Origin: Pontibacillus halophilus JSM 076056 = DSM 19796 | Lineage (GTDB): Bacteria > Bacillota > Bacilli > Bacillales > BH030062 | Direction of reading: 5' to 3' | Length of the DNA stretch: 64,000 bases | Assembly: GCF_000425205.1 (NCBI RefSeq) | Contig: NZ_KE384328.1 | Span: 65,799 to 129,798, forward strand | In this document: piece after piece, positions 8,771-17,734 of the stretch | Layout of the letters: every line of letters starts with the position of its first letter | How positions within the stretch are numbered: the first letter of the stretch is position 1 | Position numbers and translations under genes: made by a program | Notes under the pieces: generated by a model | What the model saw: only the letters and a program-made list of their open reading frames with translations | What the model was told of the DNA's origin: nothing | The model's database searches: none

Positions 8771-9127
8771 ATGCCACGTGTTAAAGGTGGAACAGTTACA
8801 CGCCAACGTCGTCGTCGCGTCTTAAAACTTGCCAAAGGGTATTACGGTTCTAAGCACGCGCTATTTAAAACAGCTAAACAACAAGTAATGAAATCAGGTC
8901 AATATGCTTATCGTGACCGTCGTCAGAAGAAACGTGATTTCCGTAAATTATGGATTACACGTATCAACGCAGCGGCTCGTATCAACGATATCTCTTACAG
9001 CCGTCTAATGCACGGTCTTAAAGAAGCTGGTATCGAAGTTAACCGTAAGATGCTTGCTGACCTAGCGGTAACTGACGAAAAAGGTTTCGCTAGCCTAGTA
9101 GAACAAGCTAAAGCTGCACTTAAATAA
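8771..9127 (+). CDS. rplT: 50S ribosomal protein bL20, operon autoregulator
   Basis: 118-residue basic protein that binds 23S rRNA early in 50S assembly and also binds the infC leader to repress its own operon. [16 protein letters not shown] start, basic N-terminal helix (about 1-60), globular C-terminal domain with [10 protein letters not shown]. The ribosome site AACAGGAGGG precedes ATG. Last gene of the operon; a strong terminator follows at 9142. Confidence 0.99.
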   Translation: MPRVKGGTVTRQRRRRVLKLAKGYYGSKHALFKTAKQQVMKSGQYAYRDRRQKKRDFRKLWITRINAAARINDISYSRLMHGLKEAGIEVNRKMLADLAVTDEKGFASLVEQAKAALK

Positions 9128-9141
9128 GTGTACCTTGATTG

Positions 9142-9178
9142 AATAACCTTACTGCCCGCCTGCAGTAAGGTTATTTTA
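9142..9178 (+). terminator. rplT operon terminator
   Basis: Perfect 14-bp stem AATAACCTTACTGC / GCAGTAAGGTTATT, loop CCGCCT, followed by TTATT. Confidence 0.93.
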
Positions 9179-9273
9179 TTATGGTTTGGGATATAGAGAA
9201 ATCGTGCACGCCTTAGCCATCACAACGCTGTCTAAAGAGTTCGGTGAGTATCATAGAAAGGATGGTGGATCAC

Positions 9274-9540
9274 GTGGAGTTTATTCTGATTTATATCGTG
9301 ATGATTAACCTTATTGGAGTCGTACTGATGAGGGTGGATAAACAAAGAGCGAAGAGAAACCAATGGCGAATTCAAGAGAAGACGTTGTTTGGAGTGGCAG
9401 TCATGGGTGGTTCTGTTGGCATATGGACTGGCATGCGATTGTATCGGCATAAAACGAAGCATTCTTCATTTGTAATTGGCATCCCCCTCATTGCGATCTT
9501 GCAGATTGCGTTCGTACTCTACATACAAAACATGTCATAA
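9274..9540 (+). CDS. ysdA: DUF1294 membrane protein YsdA
   Basis: Small integral membrane protein of the DUF1294 family, 88 residues, function unknown. An N-terminal helix (about 2-18) is followed by the family signature MRVDKQRAKRNQWRIQEKT, a glycine-rich central helix (GGSVGIWTGM), the conserved RHKTKH motif and a C-terminal helix. I chose GTG 9274, 8 bases after AAAGGATGG; the longer frame from 9244 lacks a ribosome site and extends past the family start. ysdA follows rplT in B. subtilis as well, supporting the name. Confidence 0.85.
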   Translation: MEFILIYIVMINLIGVVLMRVDKQRAKRNQWRIQEKTLFGVAVMGGSVGIWTGMRLYRHKTKHSSFVIGIPLIAILQIAFVLYIQNMS

Positions 9541-9592
9541 GGGCTCGTCTCCTGTCATATAGATGGACTAAGTCATCTTATGAAAGGGGACG

Positions 9593-10171
9593 ATGATGGA
9601 ACATCTCAGCACCATTCTGCTTACAGCCATCGAAGGAAGTGGCTACTTTGCTCCCCTGCTTTTTATTGCACTACATTTAATGAGGCCTGTATTCTTTTTG
9701 CCAGTAGCATTTATTTGTGTAACAGGAGGGGTGTTATTCGGGGCGGTAGAGGGGTCCATTCTTTCAGTCATTGGAGTTACCCTATCAAGTTTAACCTTTT
9801 ATCCGTTATCTGGTCTGATGCCAAAGACGGTTAATCGTCTTGTTTCGTTGAAGAAGAAGTTGTTAGGGAAGTACACACAGCTTTCAATTGGCCAAGTGGC
9901 CATCCTTCGATTAGTGCCCTTTATACATTTTCATTTGCTTTCTTTATGCATTATTGAAACATCGGCAACGTTTAAGGACTATGCAAAGAGTTCATTTATT
10001 TCAAGCTTGCCATTGGCGATTATCTATACGTCCATCGGTGGATGGTTGTCGTTACTGTCTCCGCCGGTCATGGTTGCGCTTCTCCTCTCCTTATTGCCCC
10101 TCTTTTATTTGCTCCGTAGAAAGGAAATCGTGATTCAATGGAATGAGTTCTTTCACACAGAATTAAAATAA
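9593..10171 (+). CDS. VTT-domain (DedA/TVP38 superfamily) membrane protein
   Basis: 192-residue integral membrane protein with about five hydrophobic segments. The VTT-domain signature is present: an aromatic/proline-rich first helix (RPVFFLPVAFICVTGG), GVLFG, and the later LRLVPFIHFHL segment with the conserved arginine-proline. The family is linked to lipid or ion transport and envelope homeostasis; the substrate here is unknown. It may correspond to B. subtilis YtxB, which sits near dnaI there, so position differs and I leave the symbol open. ATG follows GAAAGGGGA (9596 also possible). The gene converges on ysdB, sharing a bidirectional terminator. Confidence 0.8.
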   Translation: MMEHLSTILLTAIEGSGYFAPLLFIALHLMRPVFFLPVAFICVTGGVLFGAVEGSILSVIGVTLSSLTFYPLSGLMPKTVNRLVSLKKKLLGKYTQLSIGQVAILRLVPFIHFHLLSLCIIETSATFKDYAKSSFISSLPLAIIYTSIGGWLSLLSPPVMVALLLSLLPLFYLLRRKEIVIQWNEFFHTELK

Positions 10172-10195
10172 GCAAGCGGATTCCGCTTGCTTATT
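10167..10195. terminator. Bidirectional terminator between convergent genes
   Basis: Perfect 13-bp inverted repeat AATAAGCAAGCGG / CCGCTTGCTTATT with a 3-base loop, A-rich on one side and T-rich on the other. It overlaps both stop codons. Confidence 0.85.
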
Positions 10196-10580
10196 TGTGT
10201 GGAGTGAACAACTTATTGATCGGGTATTTCCAGTCAATTTGAGCGTGAGGGTACCGAGATAGAATTTCCTTCTCGACAAAGTAGAGATCTTCTCGTTCAA
10301 TGCCTTTAAGTCGGTTCGGCTCACGTGCCCATACTGAAATGGAGACCACATCGAATGAACGCTCAGTTGTGCCGAGGTATTTCTCTCCTTCGAACAAAAC
10401 TCCTTTATACGTAATCAGGAAGTTCTTCTTCACATTCTCCACGTCATCCATGAAATGATACTGCTTCTTATCATGGGCAAGCTCAAGCTTTCGTTTAGGG
10501 TTAATAATGTATTTGTAGGCGGCATACAGAAGCAAGATAATGGCTATGAAGATGAACAATCTCATTAATAGAACAATCAT
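10191..10580 (-). CDS. ysdB: SigW-pathway membrane protein YsdB
   Basis: 129-residue protein with one N-terminal membrane helix (about 3-20) followed by a cytosolic basic and beta-rich domain. It matches YsdB in length, topology and location beside ysdA/ysdC; the molecular function is unknown. I chose the ATG at 10580, 8 bases after AAGGAG on the minus strand; the longer frame to 10601 begins inside the ribosome site. A SigW-type promoter lies 40 bases upstream, matching B. subtilis, where ysdB belongs to the cell-envelope stress (SigW) regulon. Confidence 0.85.
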   Translation of the reverse strand: MIVLLMRLFIFIAIILLLYAAYKYIINPKRKLELAHDKKQYHFMDDVENVKKNFLITYKGVLFEGEKYLGTTERSFDVVSISVWAREPNRLKGIEREDLYFVEKEILSRYPHAQIDWKYPINKLFTPHK

Positions 10581-10620
10581 AAGCTTCGTCTCCTTTTCCA
10601 AATAAATGGCTACCCTATCC

Positions 10621-10647
10621 TACGAATAGAGAGTATCAAACGTTTCA
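10621..10647 (-). promoter_or_regulatory. Candidate SigW promoter of ysdB
   Basis: On the minus strand TGAAAC (10647-10642) and CGTA (10624-10621) are separated by 17 bp, close to the ECF SigW consensus TGAAAC-N16-CGTA. The spacer is 1 bp longer than typical. Position just before the ysdB ribosome site supports it. Confidence 0.65.
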
Positions 10648-10668
10648 AAAAAAGTTGTATGTTATAAT
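10642..10668 (+). promoter_or_regulatory. Promoter of the dUTPase gene
   Basis: Perfect TATAAT (10663-10668) 32 bases before the start codon. The -35 is poor (about GTTTC at 10642-10646) and overlaps the minus-strand SigW -35, so the two divergent promoters occupy the same DNA. Confidence 0.6.
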
Positions 10669-10699
10669 GCGTATTAATAATAGTTTAAAGGAGCGTTGA

Positions 10700-11191
10700 T
10701 TGTTGAACTGGAACGAACTATATCAGATGCAGCAAGAGCTTGATACATATATTGAACAAAAGCACGAACTGACTCATAAAGATTTATTCCAAAAGAAGGT
10801 CATGGCGCTTCTTGTTGAGGTTGGAGAGCTTGCTAATGAGACAAGATGCTTCAAGTTCTGGAGCCAGAAAGCACCTAGTCCAGATGAGACCATTCTAGAA
10901 GAGTATGTGGATGGAATTCATTTTATTTTGTCTCTTGGATTAGAGAAAGGGTATACGTTCAATGGGGGTGTAAATGAGGAAGAACCGTATGGAGATTTGA
11001 CGGATTCTTTCCATGAAGTTTACCGAGCCATCTTGTCATTTAAAGAGTTTGAAGGAGAGCGTGAATATGAAGTTCTCTTTAGGCGTTATCTACAGGTAGG
11101 TAATCGTTTAGGCTTCTCAGAGGATGCCCTTATTCAAGCCTATAAAGATAAGAACAAAGTCAACCATACAAGACAAGACCAAGACTATTAA
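10700..11191 (+). CDS. Dimeric dUTP diphosphatase (all-alpha NTP pyrophosphatase)
   Basis: Hydrolyses dUTP to dUMP and pyrophosphate, keeping uracil out of DNA and feeding dTMP synthesis. The 163-residue protein is all-alpha. Magnesium-binding acidic motifs of the dimeric dUTPase family are visible: EVGELANE (about 39-46) and EEYVDGIHF (about 69-77), the typical ExxE plus ExxD arrangement, with the tryptophan of KFWS between. TTG start at 10700 or 10703 follows AAAGGAG. It stands between ysdB and ysdC, divergent from ysdB, with its own TATAAT promoter. Confidence 0.88.
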   Translation: MLNWNELYQMQQELDTYIEQKHELTHKDLFQKKVMALLVEVGELANETRCFKFWSQKAPSPDETILEEYVDGIHFILSLGLEKGYTFNGGVNEEEPYGDLTDSFHEVYRAILSFKEFEGEREYEVLFRRYLQVGNRLGFSEDALIQAYKDKNKVNHTRQDQDY

Positions 11192-11241
11192 TAATGGGGT
11201 TGGCAACAATAAACGTTAAAGAATGAGAAGGAGGACCACAT

Positions 11242-12327
11242 ATGGCTACATGGGATGATACATTAACAATGCTGAAAGAGTTAACGGACGCGAAAGGGGT
11301 CCCTGGGAACGAAGGGGAAGCGCGTGAGGTGATGAAGCGTTACCTTTCACCTTATACAGATGAGGTGACGACAGACCAGCTAGGTAGCTTGATTGGTCGC
11401 AAAGTAGGGAGAGAAAATGGACCTAAAGTGATGATTGCCGGTCACTTAGACGAAGTCGGCTTTATGGTGACTCGTATTGATGACAATGGATTCCTATATT
11501 TTCAACCTCTTGGAGGATGGTGGAATCAGGTGATGCTTGCTCAACGTGTGACGATTATGACAACGAAGGGGGACCTCACTGGAGTAATTGGCTCAAAGCC
11601 CCCTCATGTCTTGTCACCTGAAGCGCGTAAGAAGCCGATCGAGATCAAGGACATGTTTATTGATATCGGGGCATCAAGTCGTGAAGAAGCTCAGGAATTT
11701 GGGGTAATGCCTGGTGACTCAATCGTCCCTTACTTTGAGTTCACACAGATGCCAAATGAGAAAATGTTGCTTGCGAAAGCGTGGGATAACCGAATTGGTT
11801 GTGCAGTGGCCATTGATGTGTTGAAAGAGCTTCAACAGGAAGAACACCCGAATGTCGTGTATGGAGTTGGGACTGTGCAAGAGGAAGTGCGTCTTCGTGG
11901 TGCGAAGACTTCCTCTCAGAAGATTGCGCCAGACATTGGCTTCGCAGTTGATGTGGGCATTGCAGGGGATACACCAGGGATTTCAAATAAAGATGCAGAT
12001 AGTAAGCTTGGGGATGGTCCTCAAATTATTCTTTATGATGCATCCATGGTCTCTCATAAAGGACTTCGTGATTATGTAGTCCAAGTAGCTGAGAAGCATA
12101 ACATCCCGTTCCAGTATGCTTCTTTAGCCGGTGGTGGAACAGATGGAGGCTCCATTCATTTGACGAATGATGGCGTTCCAACGTTAAGTATTACGATTCC
12201 AACACGATACATTCATACACATGCAGCGATGCTCCACCGGGATGATTATGATCATACAGTTAAACTGTTTGTTGAAATCATTAAAGGACTTGATGAAGAA
12301 ACTGTTCAAACAATCACGTATGATTAA
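11242..12327 (+). CDS. ysdC: M42 family metallo-aminopeptidase
   Basis: Cytosolic two-metal peptidase or deacylase of the M42 family (older name endoglucanase M). 361 residues, full length. Metal ligands and catalytic residues are seen in order: AGHLDEVGF (His, Asp), WDNRIGC (bridging Asp), QEEVRLRG (Glu-Glu, catalytic base and ligand), DVGIAGD (Asp) and [10 protein letters not shown] (C-terminal His ligand). ATG follows GAAGGAGG. It is B. subtilis ysdC by order. Physiological substrate is not deducible. It converges on sspI at a shared hairpin. Confidence 0.93.
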   Translation: MATWDDTLTMLKELTDAKGVPGNEGEAREVMKRYLSPYTDEVTTDQLGSLIGRKVGRENGPKVMIAGHLDEVGFMVTRIDDNGFLYFQPLGGWWNQVMLAQRVTIMTTKGDLTGVIGSKPPHVLSPEARKKPIEIKDMFIDIGASSREEAQEFGVMPGDSIVPYFEFTQMPNEKMLLAKAWDNRIGCAVAIDVLKELQQEEHPNVVYGVGTVQEEVRLRGAKTSSQKIAPDIGFAVDVGIAGDTPGISNKDADSKLGDGPQIILYDASMVSHKGLRDYVVQVAEKHNIPFQYASLAGGGTDGGSIHLTNDGVPTLSITIPTRYIHTHAAMLHRDDYDHTVKLFVEIIKGLDEETVQTITYD

Positions 12328-12330
12328 TAA

Positions 12331-12366
12331 AAAAACGTGCGTAGGCCATCGCCTTCGCACGTTTCA
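12331..12366. terminator. Terminator shared by ysdC and sspI
   Basis: Stem AAACGTGCG / CGCACGTTT extended by AGGC/GCCT, with a seven-base U-run in the minus direction and a shorter one in the plus direction. Confidence 0.88.
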
Positions 12367-12367
12367 T

Positions 12368-12583
12368 TTATTGAAGATGTTGGACACCTTCTTCAAGGTT
12401 AGACAACATCTCTTCTTTGTCATTCTCATCTGAATTCTTCCAAAGAAGTTCAAATAGGACGCCGAGGCCTGGGAGCATTTTTTCTTCTCCGCTGTTGATT
12501 GCATCTAAGATAGTAGCTTCTAATTTCTCGCTATCATGACCAGAAACGTTATTATAAATCGCTGCACGCAAATTAATACTCAC
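12368..12583 (-). CDS. sspI: Small acid-soluble spore protein SspI
   Basis: Minor SASP made in the forespore. The 71-residue protein matches SspI closely: [12 protein letters not shown] near the N-terminus, then the [20 protein letters not shown] core conserved in the family. GTG start follows AGAGGTGG. It is monocistronic, opposite in orientation to its neighbours and between ysdC and ysgA as in B. subtilis. Forespore SigG control is expected from the family, but I could not place a clear SigG promoter. Confidence 0.95.
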   Translation of the reverse strand: MSINLRAAIYNNVSGHDSEKLEATILDAINSGEEKMLPGLGVLFELLWKNSDENDKEEMLSNLEEGVQHLQ

Positions 12584-12688
12584 TCATTCCACCTCTTTTC
12601 TAGCATAGAATTTATCGTTAGTTTGACCCGTGTGGATGTAAATATGTATGATGTTAACGGAAGACAAGACAGACAAAGGATGAGTTAG

Positions 12689-13429
12689 ATGATTACCTCA
12701 CTACAAAATGGATACGTAAAACGTTGGAAGAAATTAAAACGAAGAAGAGGACGCGAGAAAGAGCGTGCGTTCTTAGTCGAAGGGTTCCACTTAGTTGAAG
12801 AAGCGTTGAAAAGTGATTGGACCGTACAAGAGATTGTAATTCGTGAAGACATAAATATTCAAAATGAATGGCAAGGATACAAATACGTCCAAGTGACGAA
12901 CGAAGTGTTTCAAGAAATTGCCGATACCGACCACCCTCAAGGGGTTGCGGCGGTAGTTGAAATGAAAGAGATGGAGTGGGAAGGAGCGAATCGAGTGCTA
13001 CTTCTTGATTCCATTCAAGACCCTGGTAATCTAGGGACGATTATTCGTACAGCAGATGCGGCTGGCTTTGATGCGATTATGCTCGGGAAAGGTACCGTAG
13101 ATCCGTATAACGATAAGGTCATTCGTTCAACGCAGGGTTCTATCTTCCACCTACCAGTATTCCAAGAAGAGCTAGAAGAGATTATTCCTTCCATGAGACA
13201 AGAAGGAACAACGGTGTGGGCCACATCTTTACAAGGGGCAACCCCTTATATGGAGAAGACTATTCCAGATGAACCTTTTGCTTTATTGGTGGGCAATGAA
13301 GGGTCAGGTGTACAGGAAGAGTTACTCCAACTTGCGGATGAACGAGTGAATATCCCGATGTATGGGCAAGCAGAATCGTTGAATGTAGCGGTAGCTACAG
13401 GAATTTTACTCTACGCCATGCGTGGATAA
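12689..13429 (+). CDS. ysgA: SpoU/TrmH-family RNA 2'-O-methyltransferase
   Basis: SAM-dependent 2'-O-ribose methyltransferase of the SPOUT superfamily, likely acting on rRNA or tRNA; the exact target is not deducible. 246 residues: N-terminal substrate-binding L30e-like domain (about 1-95), then the knotted catalytic domain with motif 1 LDSIQDPGNLGTIIRTADA (Asn and Arg conserved), motif 2 ALLVGNEGSGV and motif 3 IPMYGQAESLNVAVATG. ATG with a weak ribosome site. It lies just upstream of the pheS promoter as in B. subtilis. Confidence 0.93.
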   Translation: MITSLQNGYVKRWKKLKRRRGREKERAFLVEGFHLVEEALKSDWTVQEIVIREDINIQNEWQGYKYVQVTNEVFQEIADTDHPQGVAAVVEMKEMEWEGANRVLLLDSIQDPGNLGTIIRTADAAGFDAIMLGKGTVDPYNDKVIRSTQGSIFHLPVFQEELEEIIPSMRQEGTTVWATSLQGATPYMEKTIPDEPFALLVGNEGSGVQEELLQLADERVNIPMYGQAESLNVAVATGILLYAMRG

Positions 13430-13441
13430 GTGGAGCAGTGC

Positions 13442-13470
13442 TTTACAAATGAAAGCGAACCCCATATACT
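13442..13470 (+). promoter_or_regulatory. Sigma-A promoter of pheST
   Basis: TTTACA (13442-13447), 17-bp spacer, TATACT (13465-13470), just after the ysgA stop and before the T-box. Confidence 0.82.
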
Positions 13471-13489
13471 AATGAGTAGAATTATTGAA

Positions 13490-13774
13490 CTAACAGAATA
13501 ACCATATAAAGCGTCGAAGGAGCTAGTACGAGAGGTACGCTACAATCACAGGGAGAAACGTCATAGACTGGAAGCGTTTCGGTTGTAACCTCGAGGAAGT
13601 TTCACTCTGGAGCTGACACTTGGACCTTACAAAGTAAAGGTGTTTCCGGAATCTGTCCGTTATCAGATTAGAAGTGGATGCTCAATACGAGTGTCAACAA
13701 GGGTGGTACCGCGACGCGAAGCCTCGTCCCTTTTCTATAGGAGAACCTATAGAGGGGACGGGGCTTCTTTTTTT
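13490..13774 (+). promoter_or_regulatory. Phenylalanine T-box riboswitch
   Basis: The T-box core GGGTGGTACCGCG (13701-13713) is exact. The terminator pairs GAAGCCTCGTCCC (13718-13730) with GGGGACGGGGCTTC (13754-13767), followed by seven Ts; an inner CTATAG hairpin sits in its loop. Candidate specifier TTC at 13601-13603 (Phe) lies in a GGAAGTTTCAC context. Uncharged tRNA-Phe would stabilise the antiterminator. Core is certain, specifier inferred. Confidence 0.94.
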
Positions 13775-13809
13775 TATTCTGCCATTTGAATAAAGGAGGA
13801 TGTGCAATC

Positions 13810-14844
13810 ATGAAGGAACGTTTACTCGAATTGAAAACAGAAGCGCTACAGCTAGTAGAACAAGCTGAAGATGCTAAAGCGTTGCAAGATGTTAAAGTAC
13901 AGTATTTAGGTAAAAAGGGGCCCATCACGGAAGTTCTGCGTGGGATGGGTAAATTGTCTGCTGAAGAACGCCCAGTCATAGGCCAACTTGCCAATGAGGT
14001 GCGTGAGTCCATCCAGGGTGCGATTGAAGAGAAGCAAGCTCGTTTCGAGAAAGAAGCGCTTGAGAAGCAGCTTTCTGAAGAAACAATCGACGTAACAATG
14101 CCGGGCCGCCCAGAGCCAGCGGGAGGTCCACATCTATTAACGAAGATTATCGAGGATATGGAAGATTTATTTATCGGTATGGGCTTTAATGTAGCGGAAG
14201 GTCCTGAAGTTGAGCAAGACTATTACAACTTTGAAGCGTTAAACCTGCCAAAAGGCCATCCGGCTCGTGATATGCAGGACTCGTTCTATATTACTGAGGA
14301 GCTTCTGCTTCGTACGCATACTTCTTCTGTTCAGGCTCGTACGATGGAGAACTCTGAAGGAAAAGGGCCAGTTAAAATCATTTGCCCTGGTGTCGTATAT
14401 CGCCGAGACACAGATGATGCCACGCACTCTCACCAGTTTACACAAGCAGAAGGCCTCTATGTCGATAAGCACGTTCGAATGAGTGACCTTAAGGGTGTGT
14501 TAAATGAATTTGCGAAGCACATGTTCGGCGATGAACGAGACATCCGATTACGCCCTAGCTTCTTCCCATTCACAGAACCGTCTGTTGAAATGGATATCTC
14601 TTGTAAAGTATGTGGCGGAGAAGGCTGCTCTGTATGTAAAGGCACTGGCTGGATTGAAATTCTTGGTGCAGGGATGGTTCATCCGAACGTACTTGAGATG
14701 GCAGGGTATGACTCGAAAGAATACACAGGATTTGCATTTGGAATCGGAGTGGAACGTATTGCGATGTTGAAATACGGAATTGAAGACATTCGCCACTTCT
14801 ATACGAACGATGTACGATTCTTAAATCAATTCCATAAGGCGTAA
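13810..14844 (+). CDS. pheS: Phenylalanyl-tRNA synthetase alpha subunit
   Basis: Catalytic subunit of the (alpha-beta)2 enzyme that charges tRNA-Phe. 344 residues, normal: N-terminal coiled-coil (about 1-85) that contacts tRNA, then the class II catalytic core with motif 2 region [15 protein letters not shown], and motif 3 [14 protein letters not shown]. The cysteine-bearing [13 protein letters not shown] segment is the typical alpha-subunit signature. I chose ATG 13810, 8 bases after AAAGGAGGATG; an ATG at 13786 lies within the terminator tail and lacks a ribosome site. Cotranscribed with pheT, 15 bases downstream. Confidence 0.97.
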   Translation: MKERLLELKTEALQLVEQAEDAKALQDVKVQYLGKKGPITEVLRGMGKLSAEERPVIGQLANEVRESIQGAIEEKQARFEKEALEKQLSEETIDVTMPGRPEPAGGPHLLTKIIEDMEDLFIGMGFNVAEGPEVEQDYYNFEALNLPKGHPARDMQDSFYITEELLLRTHTSSVQARTMENSEGKGPVKIICPGVVYRRDTDDATHSHQFTQAEGLYVDKHVRMSDLKGVLNEFAKHMFGDERDIRLRPSFFPFTEPSVEMDISCKVCGGEGCSVCKGTGWIEILGAGMVHPNVLEMAGYDSKEYTGFAFGIGVERIAMLKYGIEDIRHFYTNDVRFLNQFHKA

Positions 14845-14859
14845 CGAGGAGGAATAAAG

Positions 14860-17292
14860 ATGTTTGTATCATTAAACTGGTTGAAGCAGTACGTAGATTT
14901 GCAAGGCGTTGACCCTGAAATCCTTGCAGAACGAATTACGAAAACAGGGATTGAAGTGGAAAGTGTTGAACCATTTGGTACACCAATTAATGATTTGGTT
15001 GTTGGGTACGTTAAAGAATGCATCCAGCACCCGAATGCGGATAAGCTTAGCTTGACTCAAGTAGATGTAGGGGACGAAACGTTACAAATCGTTTGTGGAG
15101 CTCCTAACATCTCACAAGGTCAACATGTTATTGTGGCGAAGCCTGGCGCGGTTCTACCTGGCAACTTCAAGATTAAGAAGACAAAACTTCGTGGTGAAGA
15201 GTCAAACGGGATGATTTGTTCCATGGAAGAGCTTGGAATAGATGCTAAGTATGTGCCTGAAGACATGCAAGATGGCATTTATGTATTCCAAGAAGACGTA
15301 GAAGTCGGAGCGGATGTAAATGATTTACTAAATCTAGATGATGTCATAATTGAACTCGGCATCACACCAAACCGTGCCGATGCGTTAAGCATGCTTGGGG
15401 TTGCGTATGAAGTCGCAGCAATCTTAGATACAGAAGTTCAACTCCCAGAGGAAACGGTCCCAACTGTTGATGAGAACAGCTCTGAACAGGTCTCTGTTGT
15501 AGTCGATGCGAAAGAGGCAAACCCATACTACGGCGCCACACTCATTAAGGATGTTGAAGTGGGTCCATCTCCACTATGGTTACGCAACCGCTTGACAGCT
15601 GCGGGTCTTCGTCCAATTAACAACGTTGTCGATATTACAAACTTCGTTCTAATGGAGTACGGTCAACCTCTTCACGCCTTCGATTACGATCGATTTGGTT
15701 CTAAAGAAGTTGTTGTTCGCTTTGCGAAAGACGGAGAGACGTTAACAACGCTAGATGATGAAGAGCGAACGCTATCTTCCAATCAACTCGTTATTACGAA
15801 TGGCAATCAGCCAGTTGCACTTGCTGGTGTAATGGGTGGAGCTGATTCTGAAGTGCAAGATGATACAACGACTGTGCTATTGGAAGCCGCATACTTCTCA
15901 CCAATCGCGGTTCGTGAAGCATCTAAAGATCACGGTCTCCGTAGTGACGCAAGTGCTCGCTTCGAGAAAGGTGTAGACCCAGACCGTGTGAAACGTGCAG
16001 GCCAACGCGCGGCACAACTTCTCGCTCAGTACGCAAATGGCACTGTGTTATCAGGTGTAGTGGAATACGATGAGCTTGACCGCAGTGAGAAATCCATTAC
16101 CATCACAACGTCTCGTATGAACCATGTTCTTGGTTCCTCTATGAATGACGAAGACATTGCAACCATTCTTCGTAAACTTGGGTTTGGTTTCAAACAAGAA
16201 GGAGAAACCTTCCACGTGACGATCCCAACACGTCGCGGCGACATTTCAATTGAAGAAGATATGGTAGAAGAGATTGGACGTATTTATGGATATGACAACC
16301 TTCCATTCACCCTCCCAGAAGGAGCAGCAAATGCAGGTGGACTAACGAAGCGCCAATCTTTACGCCGCTCTATTCGTCGTAAGTTAGAAGGAATGGGACT
16401 TTCTGAAGTCATCACGTACTCATTAACAACGTCCGAACGTGCAACTCAACTTGTGAGCCCAGATGTACGTGCAGCTGACGTGAATCCTGTTCGACTTGCA
16501 ATGCCTATGAGCGAAGAACATAGTACTCTTCGTCTAAGCTTGTTACCTGAAATGCTAGCTTCTGTTTCTTACAATGTGGCTCGTAAACAACAGAATGTAG
16601 CCTTCTACGAGACAGGGTCGGTATACGTATCGAATGAACAGACGGTTACGAAACAACCGAACGAGCAAGAACGCTTAAGCGGTGTATTGACAGGAACTTG
16701 GGTGACAAACCTATGGCAACAAGAGAAGAAACAAGTAGACTTCTTCGTTGTTAAAGGTATTCTCGAGAACCTTTTCCAATTCCTTGACCTTTCAGAGAAG
16801 ATTACATTCAAGCAAGGCAAGGTAGAGGGCATGCACCCAGGCCGTACGGCACTTGTGTATTATGGAGATGAAGTCATTGGCTTTGCCGGACAACTTCACC
16901 CAACTGTTCAGAAGAACTATGATTTGAAGGAAGCATATGCATTTGACCTAGATTTAGAGAAAATCTTTGACGTTGCTACACAGGAAGAGAACTACACACT
17001 TATTCCGCGTTATCCTTCTATTACGCGTGACATTGCGCTTGTTGTAGATGAATCAGTTGCGGCAGGAGACCTTCACGAAACGATTTATGCGACAGGACAG
17101 CCGCTTGTGAAGCACGTGCTTGCGTTTGACCTTTATCAAGGGGAGCATTTAGAGGATGGGAAGAAATCCTTAGCATTCACCATTCGCTATCAAGACCCTA
17201 CTCGTACGCTTAAAGACGAGGAAGTCGAAGAAGCACACACGCGCATCCTTGAAGCAGTGAAGAGTCACTATCAAGCTGAACTACGTGGATAA
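14860..17292 (+). CDS. pheT: Phenylalanyl-tRNA synthetase beta subunit
   Basis: Structural, editing and tRNA-binding subunit. 810 residues, near the usual 804: EMAP-like tRNA-binding OB domain (about 40-150), B3/B4 editing domain (about 210-390), B5 domain (about 400-475), a degenerate synthetase core (about 485-680) and the C-terminal ferredoxin-fold anticodon-binding domain (about 715-808, with RYPSITRDIALVVD). ATG follows AACGAGGAGG. Same transcript as pheS and controlled by the T-box. A strong terminator follows. Confidence 0.97.
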   Translation: MFVSLNWLKQYVDLQGVDPEILAERITKTGIEVESVEPFGTPINDLVVGYVKECIQHPNADKLSLTQVDVGDETLQIVCGAPNISQGQHVIVAKPGAVLPGNFKIKKTKLRGEESNGMICSMEELGIDAKYVPEDMQDGIYVFQEDVEVGADVNDLLNLDDVIIELGITPNRADALSMLGVAYEVAAILDTEVQLPEETVPTVDENSSEQVSVVVDAKEANPYYGATLIKDVEVGPSPLWLRNRLTAAGLRPINNVVDITNFVLMEYGQPLHAFDYDRFGSKEVVVRFAKDGETLTTLDDEERTLSSNQLVITNGNQPVALAGVMGGADSEVQDDTTTVLLEAAYFSPIAVREASKDHGLRSDASARFEKGVDPDRVKRAGQRAAQLLAQYANGTVLSGVVEYDELDRSEKSITITTSRMNHVLGSSMNDEDIATILRKLGFGFKQEGETFHVTIPTRRGDISIEEDMVEEIGRIYGYDNLPFTLPEGAANAGGLTKRQSLRRSIRRKLEGMGLSEVITYSLTTSERATQLVSPDVRAADVNPVRLAMPMSEEHSTLRLSLLPEMLASVSYNVARKQQNVAFYETGSVYVSNEQTVTKQPNEQERLSGVLTGTWVTNLWQQEKKQVDFFVVKGILENLFQFLDLSEKITFKQGKVEGMHPGRTALVYYGDEVIGFAGQLHPTVQKNYDLKEAYAFDLDLEKIFDVATQEENYTLIPRYPSITRDIALVVDESVAAGDLHETIYATGQPLVKHVLAFDLYQGEHLEDGKKSLAFTIRYQDPTRTLKDEEVEEAHTRILEAVKSHYQAELRG

Positions 17293-17294
17293 AG

Positions 17295-17324
17295 AAAAGC
17301 CCTCTCAATTGAGAGGGCTTTTTC
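17295..17324 (+). terminator. pheST terminator
   Basis: Perfect stem AAAAGCCCTCTC / GAGAGGGCTTTT with AATT loop and T-run. Confidence 0.93.
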
Positions 17325-17382
17325 TATATATGAACTAAATTATAGAGTGGATGGGGCATAAGAAAGGGAGCATTGTAAGTTC

Positions 17383-17580
17383 TCATCTATTGGTTCTATG
17401 GTCTATATACCGCTCTTTACCGGTCTTGATTAGTTTCCTGAATTCTCTTCGTAGACGTAATAGTTCAAAGACGCTATTGGATTGTTCAACTCTTTCGATG
17501 ATTTCTGAATACCTTTCATATTCTTTTTCAGTGAGTAACACTTTGTCCCTGCGTTTAAAGGGGATAACATCACCCATCAC
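17383..17580 (-). CDS. Small basic coiled-coil protein, function unknown
   Basis: 65-residue protein that I do not recognise. It is rich in Arg, Lys and Glu and predicted to be two helices; residues about 16-55 look coiled-coil (heptad pattern through EIIERVEQ...LLRLRREF). GTG start at 17580 (or ATG 17577) follows a strong AAGGAGGG on the minus strand, which is the main reason to accept it. No signal peptide. It lies alone, antisense to its neighbours, between pheT and an aldo/keto reductase. Confidence 0.7.
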   Translation of the reverse strand: MMGDVIPFKRRDKVLLTEKEYERYSEIIERVEQSNSVFELLRLRREFRKLIKTGKERYIDHRTNR

Positions 17581-17734
17581 GGATCCCTCCTTCGCTTATA
17601 GTTGTACTTATGCAAACGCCCCCGAAAAGGAGACCAACTATCCTATAAATAGGCACGTTGGATTTACTTCATTGTGTTTATCTAAACAGCTAGTGTGGTA
17701 TTCACATACTATTTACGAAAGGGGATGGGATAAA

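Noticed and set aside
12584-12660. SigG promoter for sspI
   Set aside because: A TATGCTA resembling the -10 exists but no suitable -35 at 17-18 bp; not strong enough to list.
17351-17734. N-terminal extension of about 128 codons on the aldo/keto reductase
   Set aside because: The family starts at MKQIPSITL; TTG 17735 has a ribosome site and the extension is antisense to the 65-residue gene.
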